A DNA stretch of 64,000 nucleotides from Hyphomicrobium sp. (GTDB taxonomy: Bacteria; Pseudomonadota; Alphaproteobacteria; Rhizobiales; Hyphomicrobiaceae), in contig JAEUME010000002.1 in assembly GCA_016793445.1 (NCBI GenBank), positions 374,501 to 438,500 of the forward strand. The letters run 5' to 3'. The position numbers and the translations under genes are program-made. This document shows, in pieces, positions 18,244-26,039 of the stretch; position 1 is the first letter of the stretch, and each line of letters begins with the position of its first letter. The notes below the pieces were generated by a model. It was not told the origin of the DNA. It was given only the letters and a program-made list of their open reading frames with translations, and searched no databases.

Positions 18244-18432
18244 TTAATGCGTGACCCAAGCGTATGCGATGATGATGAGGATTGCGCAGAACTGAAGGCC
18301 AACACGCCAGCGCATCAGCTTTTGGCTCAGATTGGGGCTTTTTCCCCTCATCATATTCCACAGGCCCGCAAGAAGCACCGCGAGGACCGCGAGCGTGGCG
18401 ATGGTCGTGGCGTGGTAAAGCAGTGTTTGCAT
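18244..18432 (-). CDS. Small HIG1-domain twin transmembrane protein
   Basis: 62 residues starting MQTLLYHATTIATLAVL. Two helices flank the motif MMRGKSPNLSQKLMRWRVGLQFCAI, which matches HIG1/twin-transmembrane small proteins common in alphaproteobacteria. Mitochondrial HIG1 proteins assist respiratory complex IV; the bacterial role is inferred only. Lies about 55 bp upstream of the adenosyltransferase on the same strand, so probably co-transcribed. Confidence 0.82.
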   Translation of the reverse strand: MQTLLYHATTIATLAVLAVLLAGLWNMMRGKSPNLSQKLMRWRVGLQFCAILIIIAYAWVTH

Positions 18433-18665
18433 CTGAAATGCCTCACAAATAGGTAGATGGGTGTAGGCCCTCCGGCAGGTCACCGCAATGGCTTCGACGT
18501 GGCACTTTCGCCGCGGTTCAATGGCATGCCCTGGAATCGCCGCGCATTACTGAAATGAAATTTGCAACGCGCACCAAAAGGGCCGTAATTTTAACGCGTT
18601 GAATCGGGCATGGCCGCCGTTTTTGGCGGCGCCAGCCGGCCGGCTGGCACAGCCTAGAGGCGCAT

Positions 18666-20222
18666 GTGGCAAAGTATACAACGAATGCAGCTGGCCGACG
18701 GTTCGCACGCACAGCCTTAACCGGATCTGCTGCGGCGCTTTTGTGCTTGGCAGCCCCGTTTTCGCGACCCGCCGCCGCTCAAGCGCCCGCACCCGCCAGC
18801 AAGGAGGACGCGGAGCGCAAGCTGGAGCAGAAACGCCAGGAGCTCAACGCCGTCCAGTCCAAGGAAAAGTCGCTGCAGGATGACGTTGCGGGGCTCGATG
18901 CGGAGCGCGAGCGCATCAATGCGCAACTGCTGGATACGGCCGCACTCATTCAGCGCAGCGAAGGCCAGCTCACATCCATCGAAGGCCGGCTTGCCGAACT
19001 CGAAGCGCAGGAGCGCATCGCGCGGGGATCGCTGCAACAGCGTCACGGACAGATTGCCAAGCTTCTCGCCGCCCTCCAGCGCATGGGGCGCAATCCCCCG
19101 CCGGTGCTCATCACCCGGCGTGAAGACGCCCTCAAGATGGTGCGCAGCGCCATGCTGATCTCATCGTCCTTTCCGGAATTGAAAGAACAGGCCTTGGCGC
19201 TTTCGGAACGGTTGGACGATCTCGTACGTGTCATGACGGAAATCCGCCAGGAAGGCGATCGTCTTCGCACGGAAACGACGCGCCTCAACGAAGCGCGCGC
19301 ACGGCTTTCGGGCCTCATGGAGGTCAAGAAGCTCACGCTGGCCGACCGGCGCTCGGAACTTGCCTCGGTGCGGAGCGCAACGACCGAGATTTCCCGCAGC
19401 GTGGGAGATCTCGCAGAATTGATAGGCAAGCTCGACAAGACCGTTTCGGAAAAGACCGGACTTGGCAGCTACAATGAAGAGCTGCGCAAGGGTGCGCCTA
19501 TTCGCGTCGAGCCGCCGCCTGCCGAACCAGTCGAGACGACCGCCGCCGTCGCACCGGCCGCGGCTGAAAAGGCTGCGCCGCCGCCCGATGTGCCTAAGAC
19601 CGCGCCCGTGACTACACCCGTTGTTGCGGATGCGTCCGCTGATCCAGCGGCTGATCCCTCCAAGGAAACGCAGGTCGCCGCCCTTACTCCGCCACCGCGC
19701 CTGAAGCCGCAGATCATCGAGCTTGCACCATCGAACGCTGCGCTATCGGGCGCAAGCCCAGGCCGCATCAAGCCGGCCATTCCATTTGCCACGGCCCAGG
19801 CGAAGCTTCCGCTGCCCGCGCAAGGCCGGCGCGTTCTCGCCTTTGGCGAGAAAACCCAGTATGGCGCACACTCCAAAGGTATCGTTATCGAGACGCGTCC
19901 AGGCGCCCAGATCACGGCGCCTTGCGACGGCTGGGTTGTTTACGCTGGCGAATTTCGCAGCTACGGGCAACTCTTGATAATTAATGCCGGCGACGGATAT
20001 CATGTCCTCTTAGCAGGGATGTCGCAGATCGACGCCACGCCGGGCCAATTCGTTCTGGCAGCCGAGCCTATAGGCACCATGACCGGAGCCGGAGCGGGAA
20101 AAGCTGGACAGGGAACCCCGCCACCGGGCTCATCTGTTCTATACGTGGAATTTCGTAAGGACGGTCGGCCCATCGACCCCGACCCCTGGTGGGTTGCCGG
20201 TCAGCAAAAGGTACAAGGATGA
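18666..20222 (+). CDS. EnvC-like murein hydrolase activator with degenerate LytM domain
   Basis: 518 residues. Signal peptide ending AAAQA near residue 39; long coiled coil (about 45-265, KEDAERKLEQKRQELNAV onward); proline/alanine-rich linker (about 280-370); C-terminal M23/LytM fold (about 395-510). The peptidase zinc ligands look incomplete: HSKGIVIE lacks the usual Asp, and the final HxH is replaced by VLYVEFRKDG. This fits EnvC, which activates division amidases rather than cutting peptidoglycan. GTG start; no better ATG in frame. Its stop overlaps the ctpA start, the usual envC-ctpA order in Rhizobiales. Confidence 0.87.
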   Translation: MAKYTTNAAGRRFARTALTGSAAALLCLAAPFSRPAAAQAPAPASKEDAERKLEQKRQELNAVQSKEKSLQDDVAGLDAERERINAQLLDTAALIQRSEGQLTSIEGRLAELEAQERIARGSLQQRHGQIAKLLAALQRMGRNPPPVLITRREDALKMVRSAMLISSSFPELKEQALALSERLDDLVRVMTEIRQEGDRLRTETTRLNEARARLSGLMEVKKLTLADRRSELASVRSATTEISRSVGDLAELIGKLDKTVSEKTGLGSYNEELRKGAPIRVEPPPAEPVETTAAVAPAAAEKAAPPPDVPKTAPVTTPVVADASADPAADPSKETQVAALTPPPRLKPQIIELAPSNAALSGASPGRIKPAIPFATAQAKLPLPAQGRRVLAFGEKTQYGAHSKGIVIETRPGAQITAPCDGWVVYAGEFRSYGQLLIINAGDGYHVLLAGMSQIDATPGQFVLAAEPIGTMTGAGAGKAGQGTPPPGSSVLYVEFRKDGRPIDPDPWWVAGQQKVQG

Positions 20223-21685
20223 TGCGCAAGACAGACTACGCCTTCTGGACGTTTCTGACACTCGCGGGGCTCGCTGGAGCCACGACGGTGCTCAACGTCA
20301 CGCAGACCTTCTCCGCTACGCCTTCGCAGAACTCCGAGCTGTACCGCCAGCTCGATCTGTTCGGCGACGTGCTGGAGCGCGTGCGCTCCGACTACGTGGA
20401 AAAGCCTGACGATACGCAGCTCATCGAGAGTGCGATCAACGGCATGCTCGCCTCGCTTGACCCGCACTCGTCCTACATGAGCCCCAAGAGCTTCCGCGAC
20501 ATGCAGGTGCAGACGCGCGGTGAGTTCGGCGGCCTGGGCATCGAAGTCACGATGGAGAACGGCGTAATCAAGGTCGTTTCGCCCATCGATGACACACCGG
20601 CCGCAAAGGCAGGTCTTCTCGCCAACGATCTCATCACGCACCTCGACAACGAGCAGATCTCCGGCCTGACGCTGGAGCAGGCGGTCGAGAAGATGCGCGG
20701 CCCGGTCAATACGCCGATCACGCTGACGATCGTGCGCAAGGGCAAGGACGAGCCGTTCGACGTCAAGGTCGTGCGCGACGTTATTCGTATCAACGCCGTC
20801 AAGTCGCGCGTTGACGGTGATGATGTCGCCTACATCAAGGTCACGACCTTCAACGAGCAGACCCACGCCAACATGATCAAAGCCATGGAAGGGTTGAACA
20901 AGCAGCTCGGTCCGAAGATCAAGGGCTACGTCCTCGACTTGCGTAACAACCCCGGCGGTCTGCTCGATCAGGCCATTGCCGTGTCGGATGACTTCCTGGA
21001 GCGCGGCGCGATCGTGCTGACCAAGGGCCGCAACAACGAGGAGACGCAGCGGGCCAACGCACGTCCCGGCGACGTGACCGAAGGCAAGAAGATTGCCGTG
21101 CTCATCAATGGTGGCTCGGCCTCGGCTTCTGAAATCGTCGCGGGCGCGTTGCAGGATCACAAGCGCGCGACCATCATCGGAACGCGCTCGTTCGGCAAGG
21201 GCTCGGTCCAGACGATCATCCCGCTTGGCGCCAACGGTGCGATCCGTCTGACGACCGCACGCTACTACACGCCGTCCAACCGCTCGATCCAGGCCAAGGG
21301 CATCGAACCCGATATTCTGGTCGAGGAGGAGCTTCCCGACGACCTGAAGTCCAAAATGGCCGCCGAGAAGCCGCGCGGCGAAGCAAGCCTCCGCGGCCAC
21401 CTCAAGAACCCGGACGGTACCGAGAAAGACGGCACCGAGAAGAAGGAAGAAGAGGTTTCGGGGTCCTCCTCGTATGTGCCGAAGGAGCCCGAGAAGGACA
21501 CCCAGCTTCAATACGCGCTGTCGTTCCTGCGCGGCACGGCCAAGGAGCCGCCGTCTGCCAGCACCAACGCCTCGCCTCCGGCGGCAACACCCGCGCCGGC
21601 GACGACGGATGGGGCCGCACCAGCGGCTCCCGAAGCAAAACCGGACGAGGCCAAGCCTGAAGACGCGAAGCCTGAGGCCAACTAA
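20219..21685 (+). CDS. ctpA: S41 family C-terminal processing peptidase
   Basis: 488 residues. Envelope protease with one N-terminal membrane anchor (FWTFLTLAGLAGATTVL), a PDZ domain (GLGIEVTMENGVIKVVSPIDDTPAAKAGL) and the S41 core. The catalytic Ser is in GGSASASEIVAGAL (about 302), paired with Lys in SFGKGSVQT (about 327). The C-terminus is a low-complexity Ala/Pro/Glu/Lys tail. ATG at 20219 follows AAAGG by 8 bases and overlaps the envC stop (ATGA). Family members trim C-termini of exported proteins. Confidence 0.94.
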   Translation: MMRKTDYAFWTFLTLAGLAGATTVLNVTQTFSATPSQNSELYRQLDLFGDVLERVRSDYVEKPDDTQLIESAINGMLASLDPHSSYMSPKSFRDMQVQTRGEFGGLGIEVTMENGVIKVVSPIDDTPAAKAGLLANDLITHLDNEQISGLTLEQAVEKMRGPVNTPITLTIVRKGKDEPFDVKVVRDVIRINAVKSRVDGDDVAYIKVTTFNEQTHANMIKAMEGLNKQLGPKIKGYVLDLRNNPGGLLDQAIAVSDDFLERGAIVLTKGRNNEETQRANARPGDVTEGKKIAVLINGGSASASEIVAGALQDHKRATIIGTRSFGKGSVQTIIPLGANGAIRLTTARYYTPSNRSIQAKGIEPDILVEEELPDDLKSKMAAEKPRGEASLRGHLKNPDGTEKDGTEKKEEEVSGSSSYVPKEPEKDTQLQYALSFLRGTAKEPPSASTNASPPAATPAPATTDGAAPAAPEAKPDEAKPEDAKPEAN

Positions 21686-21706
21686 ACTCTAGGTCCAGGA
21701 CACTGA

Positions 21707-21747
21707 ACGGGCGCCCGGCCGGAAGCTGAGGCGCCCGTTTTGTTTTT
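21707..21747 (+). terminator. Intrinsic terminator after ctpA
   Basis: ACGGGCGCC (21707-21715) pairs with GGCGCCCGT (21730-21738) around a 14-base GC-rich loop, followed by TTTGTTTTTT. A textbook rho-independent terminator that ends the envC-ctpA unit before rppH. Confidence 0.9.
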
Positions 21748-21796
21748 TGCCGCGCGCTGGTATGCGGTGGAGAAGCGCCAGCGTGAGGGGATGCAC

Positions 21797-22333
21797 ATGA
21801 AGAAATCCGACACCGCCAAGAAGACGCCTGATCCTTCCAAGCTCGGCTACCGTCCTTGCGTCGGCATCATGGTCGTCAATCGCGAAGGTCTTGTCTGGAT
21901 CGGCTGCCGGGCCGACGCCCAGAACGATGCGGAAGGGCGCGGCTCCTGGTGGCAGATGCCCCAAGGCGGCATCGACGAACACGAGGACCCAAAGGCCGCG
22001 GCGCTGCGCGAGCTCTACGAGGAAACCGGGATTCGCTCGGTCAGCTTCATCGCGGAACGGGCGGAGTGGATCAACTACGATCTGCCGCCCGATCTGATGG
22101 GCAAGGCCTGGGGCGGCCGCTACCGGGGCCAGAAGCAAAAGTGGTTCGCGCTGCGCTTCACGGGCGACGATAGTGAGATCAACATCGTGCCGCCCGATCC
22201 CAATAACGTCGAGTTCGTCGCCTGGAGATGGGCCCCGGTGTCGGAGGTCCACGCGCTCATCGTGCCCTTCAAGCGTGCCGTTTACGATGTCGTGCTCGCC
22301 GACTTCGCGCCCCTCGCAAGTCCAGCGCGCTGA
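21797..22333 (+). CDS. rppH: RNA pyrophosphohydrolase RppH, copy 1
   Basis: 178 residues. Converts 5'-triphosphate RNA ends to monophosphate and so starts mRNA decay. Nudix box GGIDEHEDPKAAALRELYEETGI; RppH-specific GYRPCVGIMVVNREGLVWIG, GSWWQMPQGG, YRGQKQKWFALRFTG and the end VPFKRAVYDVVLADFAPL. GTGAGGGG lies about 7 bases before the ATG at 21797; the ATG at 21791 is too close to it. A second rppH follows. Confidence 0.94.
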   Translation: MKKSDTAKKTPDPSKLGYRPCVGIMVVNREGLVWIGCRADAQNDAEGRGSWWQMPQGGIDEHEDPKAAALRELYEETGIRSVSFIAERAEWINYDLPPDLMGKAWGGRYRGQKQKWFALRFTGDDSEINIVPPDPNNVEFVAWRWAPVSEVHALIVPFKRAVYDVVLADFAPLASPAR

Positions 22334-22452
22334 CGCTGCCGGAGCGCAGCACGGTCCGGGAAAAGTCGCAGCAACGTCATAAAAGCATTGTATTTTTCTT
22401 TACACTTGGCGAATCGCAGTCACTATTTTCCCAAGTCATTCACGGGCTCTCC

Positions 22453-22974
22453 ATGCGCCACATTCCCGGCCTCGCTGACGCATTGAACGACGTGCTGCCA
22501 TTGCGCCAGTGCGTCGGCGTCATGCTGCTCAATCGCGAAGGCAAGGTTTGGGTGGGCAAGCGCAAGCCCAAGTGGGCCCGCCATCACGGCTCTATCTGGC
22601 AGATGCCGCAGGGCGGGATTGAGCGCTATGAGCCTCCCCGCATGGCAGCGCTACGCGAATTGCGCGAGGAAACCGGTATCACGAGCGTTGAAGTCCTTGC
22701 AGAGCATCCCGAATGGCTGACTTACGAGCTTCCCGCCGACCTCGTCGGCGTGGCGTTGAAGGGGCGCTACCGCGGACAGACACAGCGCTGGTTCGCCATG
22801 CGCTTCCTGGGTGAGGACAGCGAGATCGACATCTCTTCAAAATACGGTTTGAAGGCTGAGTTCGAAAGCTGGCGCTGGGCGCCCATCGACATAGTGCCCA
22901 AGCTCATCGTGCCCTTTAAGCGCGACCTTTACGAACGCGTGACGGGCGCATTCGCTCATCTGGCTAATGGTTGA
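22453..22974 (+). CDS. RNA pyrophosphohydrolase-like Nudix hydrolase, copy 2
   Basis: 173 residues. Same architecture as the upstream copy: LPLRQCVGVMLLNREGKVWVGKR, GSIWQMPQGG, Nudix box GGIERYEPPRMAALRELREETGI, YRGQTQRWFAMRFLGEDSEIDI, VPFKRDLYERV. All Nudix acidic residues are kept, so it should be active. It differs through much of its length from copy 1, so the duplication is old. The start at 22453 gives the family N-terminus; the ribosome site is weak. Tandem rppH pairs occur in several Rhizobiales. Confidence 0.91.
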   Translation: MRHIPGLADALNDVLPLRQCVGVMLLNREGKVWVGKRKPKWARHHGSIWQMPQGGIERYEPPRMAALRELREETGITSVEVLAEHPEWLTYELPADLVGVALKGRYRGQTQRWFAMRFLGEDSEIDISSKYGLKAEFESWRWAPIDIVPKLIVPFKRDLYERVTGAFAHLANG

Positions 22975-22989
22975 GCGGTTTCACAACAG

Positions 22990-23853
22990 CTAAGCTCGCG
23001 CCGCCAGCCCAATGGTAACACGGCCTTTGAAGCCGCTGCGCACATCGCCATCGATGACCGGCGTCTGGGCCGTGAGCTGAGCAGGGGTGTTATCGCGGAA
23101 GATGCCATCGCGCTCCAGACTTACCTTCTCGAATGCCGCGACGCTTTCGCGATAGCTCGCAACCGACGCATAGACCTGCCGGCATTCTTCCGCCGGCATT
23201 GCAAGTTGCGAGGTCAGCAGCCGGTTGCGGTAGTCGGTGGCCGCTTGGAGGTTCGGGTAGACTTCAAAGTGCATGTGCGGATAGCGCCCGCGGTAGCATC
23301 CCGGGAAGATCGTACGGAACTTGAGGCGGCCCTGATCGTCGGCAACGCCGACGGCGCGCAGGTAGCTCTCGGCTTCGACATTGTAGATCGAATACTGGCC
23401 CGCGGCATCGCAATGCCAAAGGTAGACCGCATATCCTGCGAGAGGCGCACACCCCGACGATACGTCTTGCAGCGTAATCTCGAGATCGAGCACGGCACCC
23501 TCGGCTACGCTGGCCGCGTTTCCAAGGCTGGGGCGCATGTCCTCCCGCACGATGCCGGACTGTTCAAGTACATTGGCCAGTGTTCCATGCGCCCGATTGG
23601 AGCCATCGGCAGGAAACGGACCCGCCGTCTCTTCGGGATGCTTCACGCACATGGCGCCGTCCGGCCCTGTGGCCGAGCGATCCTGCTCCGGTTGACTCAT
23701 GGCGGGACCATCGCACGCCGCGATGAAAGGTACAGCGCCCAACGACATCAATAGATTCAGCGCCCGGCGGCGTGTCAGCACCGCCATGAGGTCGTGTTGC
23801 AAACCCTCATCGTGGCCGTCCGGCTCATTATGCCCGTCTGCTACTGCACCCAT
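22990..23853 (-). CDS. Exported intradiol ring-cleavage dioxygenase-like protein
   Basis: 287 residues. N-terminal segment TRRRALNLLMSLGAVPFIAACDG combines a twin-Arg-like start with a lipobox-like AAC. The catalytic domain shows the non-heme Fe(III) ligands of the protocatechuate/catechol dioxygenase fold: Tyr and His near HCDAAGQYSIY and YRGRYPHMHFEV. TAGPFPADGSN is typical of this subgroup of unassigned exported members. The start at 23853 has GGAGAGG 4 bases upstream; the frame continues to 23979. Substrate unknown; no aromatic catabolic genes are next to it. Confidence 0.82.
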   Translation of the reverse strand: MGAVADGHNEPDGHDEGLQHDLMAVLTRRRALNLLMSLGAVPFIAACDGPAMSQPEQDRSATGPDGAMCVKHPEETAGPFPADGSNRAHGTLANVLEQSGIVREDMRPSLGNAASVAEGAVLDLEITLQDVSSGCAPLAGYAVYLWHCDAAGQYSIYNVEAESYLRAVGVADDQGRLKFRTIFPGCYRGRYPHMHFEVYPNLQAATDYRNRLLTSQLAMPAEECRQVYASVASYRESVAAFEKVSLERDGIFRDNTPAQLTAQTPVIDGDVRSGFKGRVTIGLAARA

Positions 23854-24012
23854 TACGTCCTCTCCCACGTCCGTTGCGGACGGCCCGCGCTCTGGTGGAA
23901 CGTTTTTATCCGCCACTTCCCGTCGCGATTGAGAGCTTGAGGCCATCGCGACGGGATCGCATCGCAGAGACGCTATCAAGATGGTCTGGAGGATCTCACT
24001 TTTCCGGACGCA

Positions 24013-24333
24013 CTAATCAGCACTGGAGAGCTTCATCATGACAAGTCCGCCGACAATGAGGGCGGCTGCGATCAGGCGCATGGGCGTCACGGATTCGCCC
24101 AACAAGACGATTCCGAGCGCAAACGACCCGACAGCGCCGATTCCCGTCCAGATCGTATAGGCCGTGCCCAGCGGCAGCGATTTCATGGACAACGACAGCA
24201 GCGCAAAACTTGCCAACATGGTGACGAGCGTGATGACCGTTGGTCCAAAGAGGGTGAACCCCTCCGACTTTTTCATGAAGAACGCCCAGACGACTTCCAG
24301 AAGTCCTGCAGCAACGAGAAAAATCCAAGCCAT
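24013..24333 (-). CDS. gdx: SMR-family guanidinium exporter (Gdx/SugE type)
   Basis: 106 residues, four helices. Starts MAWIFLVAAGLLEVVWAFFMKKSEGFT with the essential Glu13 of SMR transporters. The W-x-x-x-x-K-x-S-x-G-F-T pattern and GTAYTIWTGIGAVGSFALGI match the SugE/Gdx branch, which exports guanidinium in exchange for protons, rather than the EmrE drug-export branch. Strong support comes from the guanidine-II riboswitch immediately upstream. GAAAGGG precedes the ATG. Confidence 0.93.
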   Translation of the reverse strand: MAWIFLVAAGLLEVVWAFFMKKSEGFTLFGPTVITLVTMLASFALLSLSMKSLPLGTAYTIWTGIGAVGSFALGIVLLGESVTPMRLIAAALIVGGLVMMKLSSAD

Positions 24334-24355
24334 TACCCAACCCTTTCAGTCAGGG

Positions 24356-24408
24356 CCGGGTCGTCCCGGACATTACATTAATTTCCACGAAGGAGAGGTC
24401 GTCCTCTC
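24356..24408 (-). promoter_or_regulatory. Guanidine-II (mini-ykkC) riboswitch
   Basis: In the 5' leader of the gdx/sugE gene, read on the minus strand, two hairpins carry the diagnostic ACGA loop: GAGAGG-ACGA-CCTCTC (24393-24408) and CCGGG-ACGA-CCCGG (24356-24369), separated by 23 bases. This is the mini-ykkC class, which binds free guanidine and switches on guanidinium exporters. The second hairpin ends 22 bases before the ATG. A downstream CCCT could pair with the AGGG of the ribosome site, suggesting translational control; that part is inference. Confidence 0.93.
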
Positions 24409-24563
24409 GGCAGACAGATACGCGAGCAGCAGCCTGCGTTCAAGGCAATGCTTTCCCGGCACTCATATTGAGAAGGACCGCTGAAAGGAATGGACAGCGT
24501 CGCGGTTAGACGGCAGGCTCGTGGCGTCCGAGAGGATAAACCCTTAAAATTCGGAGGCAATCC

Positions 24564-25091
24564 GTGTCGATGTCCTTGAAACAAGAATATGCCCTGCTGA
24601 CATCCGACGAAATTGCTCTGCTGCGCTCGACGCACCACCCTGAACTCTATGACCTGGATCGCAAAGACCTTGTTGCTTTACAAGCTAGGCTGCGCGATCT
24701 CCGCTGCAAAGCCAAAACAGTCGCGCGGCAAAAGCAGCGCGAAGCTCGCGGCAAATCGGAGCCGCGCGGAAAGGCGTTTCCTGCCAGCGTGGACCAGCCC
24801 CAGAAAAGAAAGCAAGTCTTCGCAGCGGGCCTTAAGCGCGTCAACAACGAGCTCAGCCGCCTGGCAAAGTTGGATGCGAAGGCCCGCCACATGGAAGCGG
24901 CGCAAAAAGCGCTGGCGCAGCTACGCTCTTCGAGATTCGACACCGCCGTTCCTGCCAGCCGCACAGAAGGCAAAGGGATGCAGCCGCAGGAGAGCGCTCG
25001 CCGCCGGCGCGTGCTGCGGAGGAGCAAAGTCGGCAGCGTTCTCAAGCAGAATAAGATCTCTCAAGCCGTCAGGGATGCACGCCCTCAGTAA
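24564..25091 (+). CDS. Conserved hypothetical basic protein
   Basis: 175 residues, rich in Lys and Arg, mostly helical. N-terminal segment EYALLTSDEIALLRSTHHPELYDLDRKDLVALQARLRDLRCKAKT is followed by a long basic stretch and ends RRRRVLRRSKVGSVLKQNKISQAVRDA. I recall similar unnamed proteins in Rhizobiales but know of no function; nucleic acid binding is only a guess from charge. The GTG at 24564 lies 6 bases after GGAGG; the ATG at 24570 is the alternative. Divergent from gdx, convergent with tRNA-Gly. Confidence 0.72.
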   Translation: MSMSLKQEYALLTSDEIALLRSTHHPELYDLDRKDLVALQARLRDLRCKAKTVARQKQREARGKSEPRGKAFPASVDQPQKRKQVFAAGLKRVNNELSRLAKLDAKARHMEAAQKALAQLRSSRFDTAVPASRTEGKGMQPQESARRRRVLRRSKVGSVLKQNKISQAVRDARPQ

Positions 25092-25170
25092 CGGAACCGG
25101 CGACAACCCCGTTTCCGGGGCTCGCTACGATATATGCTTAGAGACCTGTCCGGTGTGGACACGGACCAAT

Positions 25171-25245
<75 letters not shown>

Positions 25246-25561
25246 ATCCTTTAAGGGGGCCGGCGCGTGTGGCGCCGCGAGACCCGCCTTATGGCGCAAG
25301 TGGTGGTCTATTGCAAGAGGCCTTGCACACCGCTTCAAAACACCGCTACGCCACGGTCTGGAGCCCCGCTTTCCGGGGGTGCTCGCTAGAGTGCTTTGCG
25401 GAAAAGCGGGAACCGGTTTTCCGATAGGAAGCACGACAGAACAAAAGCCTAGAGCCGTTCCGCGATTCAATTCAAAATCGGAACGGCTTTAGTCGTGGCG
25501 TTCGAAGCGAAAAGGGACCGGGTTCCACGATGGAACATCGGGCCTTTAATGTTTAGGGACA
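25246..25561. other. Intergenic region with palindromic repeat
   Basis: No gene is supported here. It holds the tRNA-Gly promoter region, a hairpin-forming stretch CGGCGC-GTGTG-GCGCCG close to the tRNA, and the 106-bp composite palindromic element listed separately. Confidence 0.5.
25387..25492 (+). repeat. Composite palindromic interspersed repeat, copy 1
   Basis: Contains two adjacent imperfect palindromes. The first has AGTGCTT/GAAGCAC outer arms and CGGAAAA/TTTTCCG inner arms around GGAACCGG. The second is GAGCCGTTCCG...CGGAACGGCT. A second copy lies at 55505-55608 in the opposite orientation with the same order and only scattered differences. No coding capacity. Probably a REP/BIME-like element of this lineage. 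Confidence 0.85.
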
Positions 25562-25699
25562 TCATTGTTTCTTGAGCCCCTTGCCAACCCTCTCCCAAGG
25601 GTCAGTGATCAATTCGTGTTGCTCGCCCGGTGCTGGCTGAGTCCCGGCACATGCCGAAAGTGCGACCGCGGTCAGTGCCGCCATAACCCACTTGCGCAA
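25562..25699 (-). CDS. Small lipoprotein (45 residues)
   Basis: A short minus-strand gene. TTG start, GGAGGG 7-8 bases upstream, then a basic N-terminus (RKW), a hydrophobic stretch VMAALTAVALSA and a lipobox LSAC with Cys at residue 17. The mature part is 29 residues: CAGTQPAPGEQHELITDPW then a basic ERVGKGLKKQ tail. The signal sequence and lipobox in frame after a good ribosome site argue that it is real. No family recognised; small outer membrane lipoproteins such as entericidins are of similar size. Confidence 0.62.
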   Translation of the reverse strand: MRKWVMAALTAVALSACAGTQPAPGEQHELITDPWERVGKGLKKQ

Positions 25700-26039
25700 T
25701 CTGCATCCCTCCTGCCAGCTTCTGCGCTGGCATCAAACGCAACGGAGTTCCTCGCGTATGGTTCTCAGGTCTCGCAGTCCCGGCCACTTGGGCTGTACGA
25801 CACCACACAAAGCTTACCCACCAAGCATTAGCATCCCCACCTTCAAACGCGCATTTCTGGCGCAATCGGATTGCGCAACTCACAGTTTTATTTGGAGGAG
25901 CTGATAATACAGCGATGAGAACGACCAGCACGGCGGCGTCGGTCTTGGGTAGGACCGGAAGCGGCCATGATCATTTGATGATGCAACCTGCTGGTGCTTC
26001 TTCACGTTGGCACAGCAGAGCTTTAGAATTCGGCACGCC
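25700..26039. other. Intergenic region upstream of ybaK-like gene
   Basis: About 340 bp without a convincing gene. Lower GC than the surroundings between 25800 and 25920. A 43-codon plus-strand frame (25915-26043) ends with TGA overlapping the ybaK ATG but has no spaced ribosome site, so I leave it uncalled. Confidence 0.4.

Noticed and set aside
20201..21511. Minus-strand 436-codon frame opposite ctpA
   Set aside because: A GC-rich mirror frame; ctpA on the plus strand has PDZ and S41 catalytic motifs.
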